This document shows, piece after piece, positions 8,242 through 16,857 of a stretch of DNA of 64,000 nt. Made by a program: the position numbers and the translations under genes. Under the pieces are notes generated by a model. That model made no database searches and had not been told where the DNA came from. It worked only from the letters and a program-made list of their open reading frames with translations. The number at the start of each line of letters is the position of its first letter. Position 1 is the first letter of the stretch. Origin of the DNA: Bacteroidota bacterium (lineage in GTDB: Bacteria; Bacteroidota; Bacteroidia; Chitinophagales; Chitinophagaceae); NCBI GenBank assembly GCA_947476145.1, contig CANJPH010000005.1, positions 45,650 through 109,649 on the forward strand, written 5' to 3'.

Positions 8242-10605
8242 TTAGGATGCTTTCTTTTTTCTAGCTGTTTTACGTGGAGGATTCTTTTTCAATTCCTCAA
8301 TAATTGCCTTCACCTCTTCAATGGTCAAGGTTTCTACTTTCTCTTGTTGCTCTTTATTTAATTTAAAATTGCGTAAACCTTGTTTGATATAAGGACCATA
8401 GGGGCCTCTTAATAATTGAATCTTTTCTTTCTCAAATACTTTAATGGTACGCTCGTCTTTTGCTTTGCGCTTTTCTGCAATCATAGGAGTCAATTCCTCC
8501 AAGCTAACCGTATAGGGGTCCATTTCCTTGTTAAGGGAGTAGAACTTCTTGTCATGTGCCGCATAAGGGCCAAAGCGGCCTATACTCACCGACACTTCGC
8601 TTTCTTCAAACAATCCTAAAGCCCTTGGCATCTTAAATAGTTCCATTGCTTCCTCAAAACTTATCGTTTCTATACTTTGTGAAGCTTTTAGCTTAGAAAA
8701 TTTTGGTTTCTCTTCCTCATCCTGGTGGCCAATCTGAACCATTGGGCCATAGCGACCCATTCTTGCAATTACTTTTTTGCCGCTAATAGGATCGAATCCT
8801 AACTCTCTTTCTCCTTTAGCGCGTTCAGCATTTTCTAAAGTATGTTCAATGGTTTCATGGAAGGGGTTGTAAAACTCCTCCAACATTTTACTCCATTTTA
8901 ATTTGCCCAATGCAATTTCATCAAACTCCCCCTCAATTTTAGCGGTAAAGCCAAAGTCCATTACTTTAGGAAAATTTAATTTTAAAAAGTCGGTTACCAC
9001 TAATCCCAAATCGGTAGGAGAGAGTTTATTTTTTTCAGCACCTGTGATTTCCGAAGAAGTTTCTGTTGTGATTTCATCCTTATTGTTCAAGGATAGAATT
9101 TGATATATTCTTTTGATGCCTTCTTTCTCTCTTTTCTCTACATAATTACGTTTAATAATGGTGGTAATGGTAGGCGCATAAGTAGAAGGTCGACCAATGC
9201 CTAGTTCCTCTAATTTTTTAACCAAACTTGCTTCCGTAAAACGGGAAGCTGCTCTACTAAAGCGTTCTAGGCCAGTCATACTTGTAAAATCAAGTACTTG
9301 ACCTTTAGCTAATGGAGGCAGGATTGCTTCCGCATCTGACTCAGTAGTGTCATCTTCTTCCACTTCGTCGTCATCCTTACCTTCTAAATATACTTTTAAG
9401 AATCCGTCAAACTTCATGACTTCACCACTCGCCGTTAAGGTTTCTTTATTCGTTGAAATTTCAATCTTAGCGGTTGTTTTTTCAAATTGCGCATCACTCA
9501 TTTGTGAAGCAATGGTTCGCTTCCAAATTAACTCATATAAACGATTGGTGTCTGCGTCGTCCACCTTAGATTCATTCATATAAGAAGGTCTAATGGCTTC
9601 ATGCGCTTCCTGTGCATTTTCGTTTTTGTTTTTAAACTTACGGGGCTGATAATACGCAGCACCAAAGCTTGAATTAATTTCTGACTTAATGGCATCCATT
9701 GCAGTTTCACTCAAGCCAATACTGTCTGTTCTCATGTAAGTGATTTTACCACTTTCGTATAACTTTTGCGCTAGCAGCATGGTTTTACTTACACCATATC
9801 CTAATTTTCTAGATGCTTCCTGCTGTAAAGTGGATGTTGTGAAAGGTGCTGATGGCGTACGTTTCCCGTCTTTTACGGTAACATCTTTTACGGTATAATT
9901 TGCCCCTTTACATTCATTTAAGAATTTTTCTGCAGCACCTGCAGTAGAAAATTTTTGAGGACCCTCTGCTTTAAATTTAACTTTCTTTTTATTTATATCT
10001 AATGCAGAAAATAATGCAGATATTTTAAAAACACTTTCAGGAAGGAATTGATTAATCTCTCTTTCTCTTTCTGCAATTAATCTTACCGCAACACTTTGAA
10101 CACGTCCAGCACTCAAGCTTTTTTGCATGCCAATTTTACGCCATAATACAGGACTCAATTCAAAACCTACAATTCTGTCTAATATTCTTCTGGCTTGTTG
10201 CGCGTCTACCAAATCCATATTAATTAAGCGTGGATTTGCAACTGCTTTTTTAATAGCAGGGGCGGTAATTTCATGAAATACGATACGCTTGGTTTTCTTA
10301 GGATCTAATCCTAATACTTCGGCTAAATGCCAACTAATACTTTCTCCTTCACGGTCCTCATCCGATGCTAGCCAAACTTCCTTGGCCTTCTTGGTCATGG
10401 ATTTTAATTCTTTCACCACTTTTTCTTTCTCACTAGGTACCATATATCTAGGTGCAAACTTGTTTTTCAAGTCAATACCCATATCGGCTTTCTGTAAATC
10501 ACGAATATGACCATAACAGCTTCTCACTTCAAACTCATCACCCAAGATTTTCTCAATGGTCTTTGCCTTTGCAGGCGACTCAACGATTAGTAAGTTTTTT
10601 GACAT
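8242..10605 (-). CDS. topA: DNA topoisomerase I
   Basis: A type IA topoisomerase of 787 residues that relaxes negative supercoils. The Toprim domain opens the protein (LLIVESPAKAKTIEKILG) with the acidic DEDREGE motif near residue 100. The catalytic tyrosine is Tyr290 in ITYMRTDSIG. The C-terminus has topo C-terminal repeats (RMGRYGPMVQIG, SIGRFGPYAA, LRGPYGPYIKQG) instead of cysteine zinc fingers, then a basic tail rich in Lys/Arg. The start at 10605 (MSKNLLIVES) is the conserved one; an in-frame TTG 42 bases upstream adds unlikely residues. An acidic linker lies near residues 410-425. Confidence 0.94.
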   Translation of the reverse strand: MSKNLLIVESPAKAKTIEKILGDEFEVRSCYGHIRDLQKADMGIDLKNKFAPRYMVPSEKEKVVKELKSMTKKAKEVWLASDEDREGESISWHLAEVLGLDPKKTKRIVFHEITAPAIKKAVANPRLINMDLVDAQQARRILDRIVGFELSPVLWRKIGMQKSLSAGRVQSVAVRLIAEREREINQFLPESVFKISALFSALDINKKKVKFKAEGPQKFSTAGAAEKFLNECKGANYTVKDVTVKDGKRTPSAPFTTSTLQQEASRKLGYGVSKTMLLAQKLYESGKITYMRTDSIGLSETAMDAIKSEINSSFGAAYYQPRKFKNKNENAQEAHEAIRPSYMNESKVDDADTNRLYELIWKRTIASQMSDAQFEKTTAKIEISTNKETLTASGEVMKFDGFLKVYLEGKDDDEVEEDDTTESDAEAILPPLAKGQVLDFTSMTGLERFSRAASRFTEASLVKKLEELGIGRPSTYAPTITTIIKRNYVEKREKEGIKRIYQILSLNNKDEITTETSSEITGAEKNKLSPTDLGLVVTDFLKLNFPKVMDFGFTAKIEGEFDEIALGKLKWSKMLEEFYNPFHETIEHTLENAERAKGERELGFDPISGKKVIARMGRYGPMVQIGHQDEEEKPKFSKLKASQSIETISFEEAMELFKMPRALGLFEESEVSVSIGRFGPYAAHDKKFYSLNKEMDPYTVSLEELTPMIAEKRKAKDERTIKVFEKEKIQLLRGPYGPYIKQGLRNFKLNKEQQEKVETLTIEEVKAIIEELKKNPPRKTARKKKAS

Positions 10606-10748
10606 AATTGTCAACCGCTCCTTCGGGATTTTTATATTGAAAATCAACTATTTGTGAAAAACAAACTCGTATCCATTAAAGTGTACCAGTCTATTTCTCG
10701 TGATGCAATATTAGAGTATTAGACTTAAAAAATAAAAATCATCTGAGT

Positions 10749-11618
10749 TTAGGACCCCAAAAAGGCTACAATTTGATCTATAATTTCAGGTGTTTTGTAT
10801 ATTTTATTATGACCTAATCCATTGGTAATCAAGAATTTAATGTTTTCTGGCGCTTTTTCTTTAAATTTTTCTAAATCTTTATAAGGACAAACCCGATCCC
10901 CTTGGTCATGTACCCATAGCACCTCTCCCTTATAATTTTCAATAGCTCTGTCTGCTTCAAAATAGGTGATAGGTAACTGAGTTTGTTTACTAATTTCTTC
11001 AAAAAATGCAGTTTTAATGGCATCTGAGAAGTGCATCATACTAAAATAATTGTCAAAAGTGGTGGTTGTTTTTGTAGCGGGAGCAATCAGTACAAACTTA
11101 TGGGATGCAGGATTTTCAATGGTTTCTGCAATCATGGCAATGGTAATACCACCCAGTGAATGACCTATAAAATGGTCAATAGGGCCACAGGACTTCATCA
11201 CTTGTTCTATAGCATCTTTATAAACAGGTATATTAATATATTTTCCTTCACTTTTCCCATGACCAGGGGCATCAAATCCAATCACCCTAAACCCTTGTCT
11301 TAATAAGGGTTGAATATATTGCTCAAATTTGTAAAAATAACTAGCATAACCATGGCAAATTAATACCGTCTTGCCATTGGGCTTAGTAGGATGCCATTCA
11401 AACCCATTGATGGCAATTTGGTTAGTTAAGGTTAATGTTTTCGGCTTCGCCTGATGAAATATAGCGGGGGCTTTTGTTTTTTTATATTTTGGATAAGGAG
11501 TGCAAAACAAATTAAATGCAAGCTTGCCAGCAAGGGCAGGGGAAAGGCCTCCAATCGTGCTAAATTTTGTTCTTAAATATTGTAGATACATTCTTTCTGA
11601 AAAGCCAAGCTTTGCCAT
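10749..11618 (-). CDS. Alpha/beta-fold hydrolase
   Basis: A 289-residue alpha/beta hydrolase with the nucleophile elbow GHSLGG, an oxyanion-region LICHGYASY, and GFDAPGHGKSEG. The late acid and histidine fall around WVHDQGDRVCPY and GLGHNKI. The substrate is unknown: esterase or lysophospholipase-like activities are possible. I start it at the ATG at 11618. An upstream TTG at 11705 gives a longer form, but a TAnnTTTG element at 11636-11643 lies inside that extension and fits the short form. It follows topA's start region with no terminator between the two minus-strand genes. Confidence 0.8.
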   Translation of the reverse strand: MAKLGFSERMYLQYLRTKFSTIGGLSPALAGKLAFNLFCTPYPKYKKTKAPAIFHQAKPKTLTLTNQIAINGFEWHPTKPNGKTVLICHGYASYFYKFEQYIQPLLRQGFRVIGFDAPGHGKSEGKYINIPVYKDAIEQVMKSCGPIDHFIGHSLGGITIAMIAETIENPASHKFVLIAPATKTTTTFDNYFSMMHFSDAIKTAFFEEISKQTQLPITYFEADRAIENYKGEVLWVHDQGDRVCPYKDLEKFKEKAPENIKFLITNGLGHNKIYKTPEIIDQIVAFLGS

Positions 11619-11635
11619 ATTCACCAATTTGGCTG

Positions 11636-11643
11636 CAAAGATA
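11636..11643 (-). promoter_or_regulatory. Candidate -7 element of the hydrolase promoter
   Basis: On the minus strand TATCTTTG fits TAnnTTTG and lies 17 bases before the ATG at 11618. This supports the shorter gene start. No -33 match is seen at 19 bp. Confidence 0.35.
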
Positions 11644-11695
11644 GGTAGCAGTGTGCTCCATCTACTATTTTTTTTGTATTTCGACAACAAAAAGC

Positions 11696-11726
11696 CTTGC
11701 TTCAAGGTTGTTTAAAGCTATTTTTG
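11696..11726 (+). promoter_or_regulatory. Promoter of the ferredoxin-iscX unit
   Basis: CTTG, 19 bases, then TATTTTTG: the -7 matches fully and the -33 matches three of four bases at the consensus spacing. The start codon is 22 bases further on. Confidence 0.6.
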
Positions 11727-11748
11727 CAAAAACACATTAGCTATCATT

Positions 11749-12084
11749 ATGTACGCACTTAAAATTAATTTTGAACAAAAGGGGTTAGAACCTGTGGTAT
11801 TGGAAAATGTAAAAGCAGGTGAAAGTATTTTAGAAGTATTATTAGATGCAGGGATAGAATTACACCATAATTGTGGTGCTGTTTGTGCTTGTAGTACTTG
11901 TCATTTATATGTGAAAAAGGGGATGGAATTTTTAGAAGCATTGTCGGATAAGGAGGAGGATTTTATTGATAGAGCTTTAATCCCAAGAATTGAATCTAGA
12001 TTAGGTTGTCAATGTGTTATTCAAGAGGGTGCTGGTGAAATAGAAGTAACCCTTCCTGATCAAACACAATTCTTAGGAGAATAA
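11749..12084 (+). CDS. fdx: Adrenodoxin-type 2Fe-2S ferredoxin
   Basis: A 111-residue ferredoxin of the ISC/adrenodoxin class. The cluster ligands are Cys42, Cys48 and Cys51 (C-x5-C-x2-C in NCGAVCACSTCH) and Cys87 in RLGCQC. Two extra cysteines, Cys46 and Cys89, sit beside the ligand positions. It donates electrons for Fe-S cluster assembly or to monooxygenase-type partners. IscX is encoded 59 bases downstream, which points to the ISC role, although iscS, iscU and hscAB are not in the window. The promoter at 11696-11726 is well placed. Confidence 0.88.
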   Translation: MYALKINFEQKGLEPVVLENVKAGESILEVLLDAGIELHHNCGAVCACSTCHLYVKKGMEFLEALSDKEEDFIDRALIPRIESRLGCQCVIQEGAGEIEVTLPDQTQFLGE

Positions 12085-12105
12085 TTAAGTGAATGATTTA
12101 ACAAA

Positions 12106-12143
12106 ATAAAAAGAGATAAATAAAAAGAGATAAATAAAAAGAT
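12106..12143 (+). repeat. 14-bp tandem repeat in the iscX leader
   Basis: The unit ATAAAAAGAGATAA is present twice in perfect tandem and a third time in part, ending one base before the iscX ATG. The repeat covers the ribosome-binding region of iscX. Confidence 0.8.
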
Positions 12144-12383
12144 ATGACACAGTTTGAACCACCCATTCATTGGAATGATCATGAAGACATTGCACAGAAA
12201 TTATATGAAAAGTTCGGAGATGACTATTCGGAATCAAAGATATATAGAGTTCGTTTCACAGACTTGTTAGAGTGGGTATTGACTTTGCCACATTTTGAAG
12301 GTAAAAAAGAAGAATCCAGTGAAGGTCATTTGGAAATGATCCAAAGTGCGTGGGTATACGAATGGCGTGATAATCAAAAATAG
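12144..12383 (+). CDS. iscX: Fe-S assembly protein IscX-like
   Basis: A 79-residue acidic protein with the IscX (YfhJ) pattern: an N-terminal His-Trp-x-Asp region with DIAQKLYEKF, the VRFTDLLEWVLTLPHFEG segment and a C-terminal MIQSAWVYEW. IscX binds IscS and iron and tunes cluster assembly. Its position after an ISC-type ferredoxin agrees. It is slightly longer than E. coli IscX (66 residues) because of extra residues between the helices. The leader consists of an A-rich tandem repeat. Confidence 0.82.
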   Translation: MTQFEPPIHWNDHEDIAQKLYEKFGDDYSESKIYRVRFTDLLEWVLTLPHFEGKKEESSEGHLEMIQSAWVYEWRDNQK

Positions 12384-12413
12384 ACGTACATTTAAATATT
12401 AAAATTATTTCTG

Positions 12414-12929
12414 TTGTTAGAAAATTTAAAAAACATAAGCTGCTTTATATTTGACGTGGATGGGGTTCTCACCAATGGCGAAGTGATTGTCATGCCCAAT
12501 GGAATATTGGTTCGTAAAATGAGTATAAAGGATGGATATGCCATTCAGTTGGCCATCAAAAAAGGCTATCATGTTTGGATCATCTCTGGGGGCAATTCGG
12601 AAGAGGTAAAAGATCGTTTACTCAACTTGGGGGTGAAGGAAGTGTATATGGGTGTGCGAGACAAAAGTATGCTGGTAAAAAAGTTAGTAAACGAACATCA
12701 GGTGCCGCTTAATAATATTATATATATGGGTGACGACATGCCCGACTATGCGTCCATGAAATTAGTGGGTATTGCTGCTTGCCCTAATGATGCAGCAGAT
12801 GATATTAAAGCCATAGCTAGTTATATCACATTGGCTAAAGGAGGAGCGGGATGTGCTAGAGAAGTAATTGAAAAAGTATTAAAGTTAAATGATCATTGGG
12901 ATTTAGTAGATCATATACCCGCTAGATAA
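12414..12929 (+). CDS. kdsC: KDO 8-phosphate phosphatase (HAD family)
   Basis: A 171-residue C0-type HAD phosphatase that dephosphorylates 3-deoxy-D-manno-octulosonate 8-phosphate for lipopolysaccharide inner-core synthesis. The nucleophile motif is FDVDGVLT with Asp14 and Asp16; the later motifs IISGGN and MGDDMPDYASM are intact. No ATG exists between the in-frame stop at 12393 and the catalytic motif, so translation starts at TTG 12414 (or CTG 12411). The run kdsC-ubiA-maf has gaps of 19 and 3 bases and looks like one operon. Confidence 0.88.
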   Translation: MLENLKNISCFIFDVDGVLTNGEVIVMPNGILVRKMSIKDGYAIQLAIKKGYHVWIISGGNSEEVKDRLLNLGVKEVYMGVRDKSMLVKKLVNEHQVPLNNIIYMGDDMPDYASMKLVGIAACPNDAADDIKAIASYITLAKGGAGCAREVIEKVLKLNDHWDLVDHIPAR

Positions 12930-12948
12930 TAAAATTAAATCCAAATTC

Positions 12949-13884
12949 TTGAAGACATTTGTATATTTTTTGCGATTGATAAGATGGCCCAATTTGGTAT
13001 TTATTTTATTGGCAGAAATTTTATTTCATTTTTGCATTTACAAACCATTATATCCTAATGCAGGATTGGCAGTTGACTTTGACTTCTATTTAATTGTACT
13101 AACTTATTTATGTATAGCGGCTGCTGGATATATTATCAATGATTATTTTGATATTAATATTGACCAGGTAAATAAACCTCATAAAGTAGTGGTGGGATCT
13201 CATATTAATAGACGCTGGGTTATCTTCTGGCATATGTTTTTTAGTTTAATGGGCATTTATATTTCTACAGTTGCCTTTCCTTTCAAACAATACTGGCACA
13301 TACATTTGTCTAATTTATTGACCATTTTATTGTTGTGGTTTTATTCTACCAATTTTAAGAAAGGTTTTTTAGTGGGTAATGTGGTGATTGCTGTATTAAC
13401 AACCTGGTCTATTGCGGTGGTTTATTTTTCAAAATTCACTTTCCAACAATTGATGCATCCTGATATTAAGGATGTTGCAAATTTTAGGTTCGCAAAGTTA
13501 ATGGCACTTTATTGCGCCTTTGCTTTTATATTAACATTGGTTAGAGAAGCTTTAAAAGATATGGAAGATATAGACGGCGATCAGAAATTTGGATGTAGAA
13601 CGCTTCCCATTATTTGGGGGCTTAAACCAACAAAGGTATATATTGGTGTTTGGTTAGTTGTGGTGATTGCCATGCTTTCTATTATTCAGCTGTATGTGAT
13701 CCCTTTTGGCTGGTGGTATTCGATCTTATATTGCATCGCTTTTATTATTTATCCTTTACTATATGTTTTGGTAAAATTGAGAACAGCATATGTAAGTGCT
13801 GATTTTAAAAAACTAAGCCTGTATGTAAAAATTGCCATGCTTTCGGGAATTTTGTCTATGATATTTTTTTATTTTTTATTATAA
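12949..13884 (+). CDS. UbiA-family prenyltransferase
   Basis: A 311-residue polytopic membrane enzyme of the UbiA superfamily. The first Asp-rich motif is NDYFDINIDQVNKP (Asn64 to Pro77) and the second is KDMEDIDGDQKFGCRTLP near residue 205. Eight to nine hydrophobic segments are visible. The closest family by appearance is the bacterial geranylgeranylglycerol-phosphate geranylgeranyltransferase-like group; a menaquinone (MenA) or heme O role is less likely given the motif context. Translation seems to begin at a TTG. It lies between kdsC and maf. Confidence 0.82.
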   Translation: MKTFVYFLRLIRWPNLVFILLAEILFHFCIYKPLYPNAGLAVDFDFYLIVLTYLCIAAAGYIINDYFDINIDQVNKPHKVVVGSHINRRWVIFWHMFFSLMGIYISTVAFPFKQYWHIHLSNLLTILLLWFYSTNFKKGFLVGNVVIAVLTTWSIAVVYFSKFTFQQLMHPDIKDVANFRFAKLMALYCAFAFILTLVREALKDMEDIDGDQKFGCRTLPIIWGLKPTKVYIGVWLVVVIAMLSIIQLYVIPFGWWYSILYCIAFIIYPLLYVLVKLRTAYVSADFKKLSLYVKIAMLSGILSMIFFYFLL

Positions 13885-13887
13885 AGT

Positions 13888-14475
13888 ATGGCTTCTTTTA
13901 TTTTAGCATCTCAGTCGCCTAGGCGAAAATCTTTATTAGAATGGGCTGAAATGAAATTTGAAATTGTTGTTTCAGAAACCGATGAGTCTTATCCCGCCAA
14001 TTTATCAATACCTGAAATTCCAGAATACATTGCAAGACATAAAGCCATCGCAGTGGAACAAAAAATAAAAGACCAGGGCACTTATCGTCATGATACCTGT
14101 ATTATCGCCGCAGATACAGTGGTTGTGCTAAATCATGAAATTATTGGAAAACCAGAGGATAGGGCTGCTGCCATTGCGTCTATTAAAAAATTAGCAGGCA
14201 AAACACATCAAGTGATTACGGGAGTGTGTTTAATGTATAATGGAGTAATGGAATGTTTTTCGGAAGTGACGGATGTTCTTTTCCATCCCTTAACGGAAGA
14301 ACAAATCACTTATTACGTGGATACTTACCAACCTTATGACAAAGCAGGGGGTTATGCGATACAAGAATGGATTGGTGTGGTAGGTATAGAAAGCATTAAT
14401 GGAGACTTTTATAATGTAATGGGATTGCCGGTAAGTAAATTGATACAAAAAATAAAACAGCTAGGACTTTTATAG
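13888..14475 (+). CDS. maf: Maf-family nucleoside triphosphate pyrophosphatase
   Basis: A 195-residue Maf protein with the opening ILASQSPRRKSLL and the AADTVV motif near residue 75. Family members hydrolyse dTTP, UTP or modified nucleotides to monophosphates as house-cleaning enzymes. It starts 3 bases after ubiA. Its 3' end overlaps the convergent osmC-like gene by six bases, so there is no room for a separate terminator. Confidence 0.9.
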   Translation: MASFILASQSPRRKSLLEWAEMKFEIVVSETDESYPANLSIPEIPEYIARHKAIAVEQKIKDQGTYRHDTCIIAADTVVVLNHEIIGKPEDRAAAIASIKKLAGKTHQVITGVCLMYNGVMECFSEVTDVLFHPLTEEQITYYVDTYQPYDKAGGYAIQEWIGVVGIESINGDFYNVMGLPVSKLIQKIKQLGLL

Positions 14476-14874
14476 CCAGTTAAAAGCGATATCTAATTCT
14501 ACATCTGGGTGCAAACTTCTTTCAACCGGACAAGTTCTTGCAACTCTTTCTAAAATCTCTTTTGTTTTATCATCTAAGTTTAAAATAGGCATGGTGACAT
14601 GCGCCACTATCTTTCCAATTCTTCTTGGATCTGATACCATTACTTTGGTTACTTCTACTTTAGCGCCATCTAATATAATATCCATCGTTTCTGCTTTTAT
14701 GCCCATAGTGGTAATCATGCAAGCGCCAAGACCGGTTGCAATTAAATCGGTGGGTGAAAATCTTTCGCCTTTTCCCTTATTATCGGTTGGGGCATCGGTT
14801 TCAATGGCCGATCCACTTTGCAAATGAAGACAAGTGGTTCTAAGGTTAGATTCGTAGGTTACGGTTGCAGTCAT
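14470..14874 (-). CDS. OsmC/Ohr-family peroxiredoxin-like protein
   Basis: A 134-residue OsmC-family protein with the two redox cysteines, Cys52 in GLGACMITT and Cys115 in [14 protein letters not shown]. Members reduce organic hydroperoxides in the cytoplasm. The sequence is nearer the OsmC-like branch than Ohr. It is monocistronic, divergent from lipA by 88 bases and overlaps the end of maf. Confidence 0.88.
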   Translation of the reverse strand: MTATVTYESNLRTTCLHLQSGSAIETDAPTDNKGKGERFSPTDLIATGLGACMITTMGIKAETMDIILDGAKVEVTKVMVSDPRRIGKIVAHVTMPILNLDDKTKEILERVARTCPVERSLHPDVELDIAFNWL

Positions 14875-14935
14875 AATAACATTTTTTGAATTTATGATTT
14901 CGGTAAAATTACAATATTATTCCCCTTCAATCTTG

Positions 14936-14943
14936 TATTTTTG
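14936..14943 (+). promoter_or_regulatory. Candidate -7 element of the lipA promoter
   Basis: TATTTTTG fits TAnnTTTG and lies 19 bases upstream of the ATG at 14963. It sits inside the longer possible reading frame and so argues for the downstream start. Confidence 0.4.
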
Positions 14944-14962
14944 CCAAGTTAATCAAGAACTT

Positions 14963-15886
14963 ATGCAATCATTGCCCATCTTAAATACGGAGTCTACTGA
15001 GCGTTTGAAAAAACCTGATTGGTTAAGGGTTAAATTGCCAATAGGAGAAAGCTATAAGCATGTGAGGGGACTCGTAGACAATCATAAATTACATACCATT
15101 TGCGAGAGTGGCAATTGTCCTAATATGGGAGAGTGTTGGGGAGAAGGAACGGCCACTTTTATGATACTTGGTAATATCTGTACCAGAAGCTGTCAGTTTT
15201 GTGCGGTCGCAACAGGACGCCCCAAACCCGTTGAATGGGATGAGCCCCAAAGAGTAGCAGAGGCGGTGTATTTAATGAAAGTGAAACACGCGGTTTTAAC
15301 CAGTGTGGATAGAGATGAACTTGAAGATGGTGGTTCTATAATTTGGGCCAATACAATTAAAGCCATTAAAGCATTAACGCCCGAGACTACCTTAGAAACC
15401 TTAATACCAGATTTTAGAGGAATACAAGAACAGATAGATCGTATTATTGAAGCAGCACCTGAAGTAGTGAGTCATAATATGGAAACCGTGGAACGCAATA
15501 CAAGACGTGTGCGTGTTCAAGCAAAGTATGAGCGTAGTTTGGGTGTATTAGAAACTTTGAAAAAAGGGGGACGTCGAACTAAGACTGGTTTAATGTTAGG
15601 TATTGGCGAAGAAAAACATGAAGTGATTCAAACAATGAAAGACTTAGTGAATGTAGGTTGTGATGTACTTACCCTTGGACAATATTTACAACCCACTAAA
15701 AAACATTTACCAGTTCAACGTTTTGTACACCCCGATGAATTTGCAGAGCTAAGACAAATAGGCTATGAATTAGGATTTGATTTTGTAGAGAGTGGCCCAT
15801 TGGTTCGTTCCTCTTACCATAGCGAAAAACATGTGATCGCAGGATGGGGTAGAAACAAATGGCTGGAAGAACAAGCGAATAAATAA
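14963..15886 (+). CDS. lipA: Lipoyl synthase
   Basis: A radical-SAM enzyme of 307 residues that inserts two sulfurs into protein-bound octanoate. The auxiliary 4Fe-4S cluster ligands are Cys47, Cys52 and Cys58 ([12 protein letters not shown]). The radical-SAM cluster ligands are Cys73, Cys77 and Cys80 (CTRSCQFC). The conserved C-terminal serine motif is VRSSYHSE. I choose the ATG at 14963 (MQSLPILN) because a TAnnTTTG element lies within the longer frame that opens at 14894. It ends one base before the convergent ROK kinase gene. It supplies the cofactor for the E2 of the pyruvate dehydrogenase encoded in part by pdhB. Confidence 0.94.
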   Translation: MQSLPILNTESTERLKKPDWLRVKLPIGESYKHVRGLVDNHKLHTICESGNCPNMGECWGEGTATFMILGNICTRSCQFCAVATGRPKPVEWDEPQRVAEAVYLMKVKHAVLTSVDRDELEDGGSIIWANTIKAIKALTPETTLETLIPDFRGIQEQIDRIIEAAPEVVSHNMETVERNTRRVRVQAKYERSLGVLETLKKGGRRTKTGLMLGIGEEKHEVIQTMKDLVNVGCDVLTLGQYLQPTKKHLPVQRFVHPDEFAELRQIGYELGFDFVESGPLVRSSYHSEKHVIAGWGRNKWLEEQANK

Positions 15887-16837
15887 CTACTCCCACATTA
15901 ATGCCGAAGCTCCTAAAATGGCAGCGTCTGATTCTTTTAAATGACTAAATAAAATTTTCACTTTATTTTCAAAGATTTCAATCACGTTTGCTTCCATATG
16001 TTCTCTAGTAGGCTTTAAAATTAAATCGCCTGCTTTCGTCAATCCACCAAATAGTATAATGGCTTCTGGACTAGAGAACATTACAAAATTTGCTAAAGAC
16101 ATCCCTAGGATTTTACCGGTAAACTCAAATACTTCCTTAGCCACTTCGTCGTCATTTTGAGCTGCTTCAAAAACATCTTTCGAAGTTATTTTTTCAATTG
16201 GTATTTTTCTTAATAAGCTTGGTCTGTCCGTGTCTCTTAAAATCTCCATAGCAGATTCTGCAACACCAGTAGCGGATGCATAACTTTCTAAAGAGCCTTT
16301 CTTTCCAGTGCCAGGGTGTAATCGGCCATCTGGAATAATAATGGTATGTCCTAGTTCGCCCGCAAATCCATCATGACCATATATGAGTTGACCGTTGGCA
16401 ACAATGCCACTCCCCACACCAGTGCCTAAAGTAATCATGATAAAATCTTTCATGCCTTTTGCAGCGCCATACATCATTTCACCAACTGCAGCCGCATTGG
16501 CGTCGTTGGTTAGTTTAACGGGGAGCTTAAATTTATCCTGCAACATTTTTGCAAAAGGAATAATTCCTTTCCATGGTAAATTTGGTGCGTATTCAATTGT
16601 ACCAGTATAAATATTTCCGTTGGGTGCACCCACACCAATTCCTTTAATACGACCTACGCCACCTACTTTCTCAATAAGCTCAGAAATTTTTTCATAGAGC
16701 TCATCAATATAAGTATGCACTTGCTCGTGGGTATTGGTTGCCATAGAACTTGAGTGTAGCACATTTCCATCTTTGTCTACAATACCATATTTGGTTCCCG
16801 TACCGCCTATATCTACACCAATCACATATGAATCCAT
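15887..16837 (-). CDS. ROK-family sugar kinase (glucokinase-like) lacking zinc cysteines
   Basis: A 316-residue ROK kinase. It has the ATP-binding DIGGTGTK (Asp9), the catalytic Asp112 in LTNDANAAAVGE, and GHDGFAGELGH with His164. ROK proteins normally continue with C-x-C-G-x2-G-C-x-E, which binds structural zinc. Here the three cysteines are Pro175, Thr177 and Ser182 (HPGTGKKGSLE), so the zinc site is gone while the fold motifs remain. It probably phosphorylates glucose. It follows the FHS sugar transporter by 20 bases on the same strand, consistent with import followed by phosphorylation. Confidence 0.87.
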   Translation of the reverse strand: MDSYVIGVDIGGTGTKYGIVDKDGNVLHSSSMATNTHEQVHTYIDELYEKISELIEKVGGVGRIKGIGVGAPNGNIYTGTIEYAPNLPWKGIIPFAKMLQDKFKLPVKLTNDANAAAVGEMMYGAAKGMKDFIMITLGTGVGSGIVANGQLIYGHDGFAGELGHTIIIPDGRLHPGTGKKGSLESYASATGVAESAMEILRDTDRPSLLRKIPIEKITSKDVFEAAQNDDEVAKEVFEFTGKILGMSLANFVMFSSPEAIILFGGLTKAGDLILKPTREHMEANVIEIFENKVKILFSHLKESDAAILGASALMWE

Positions 16838-16857
16838 TGTTCAGTTTTTATAAATTT

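Noticed and set aside
12106..12143. Start of a CRISPR-like array
   Set aside because: The repeats are direct tandem copies of 14 bases with no spacers and no cas genes.
14894..14962. 23-residue N-terminal extension of lipoyl synthase
   Set aside because: The segment is not conserved-looking and contains a TAnnTTTG box, so it is more likely promoter than coding.
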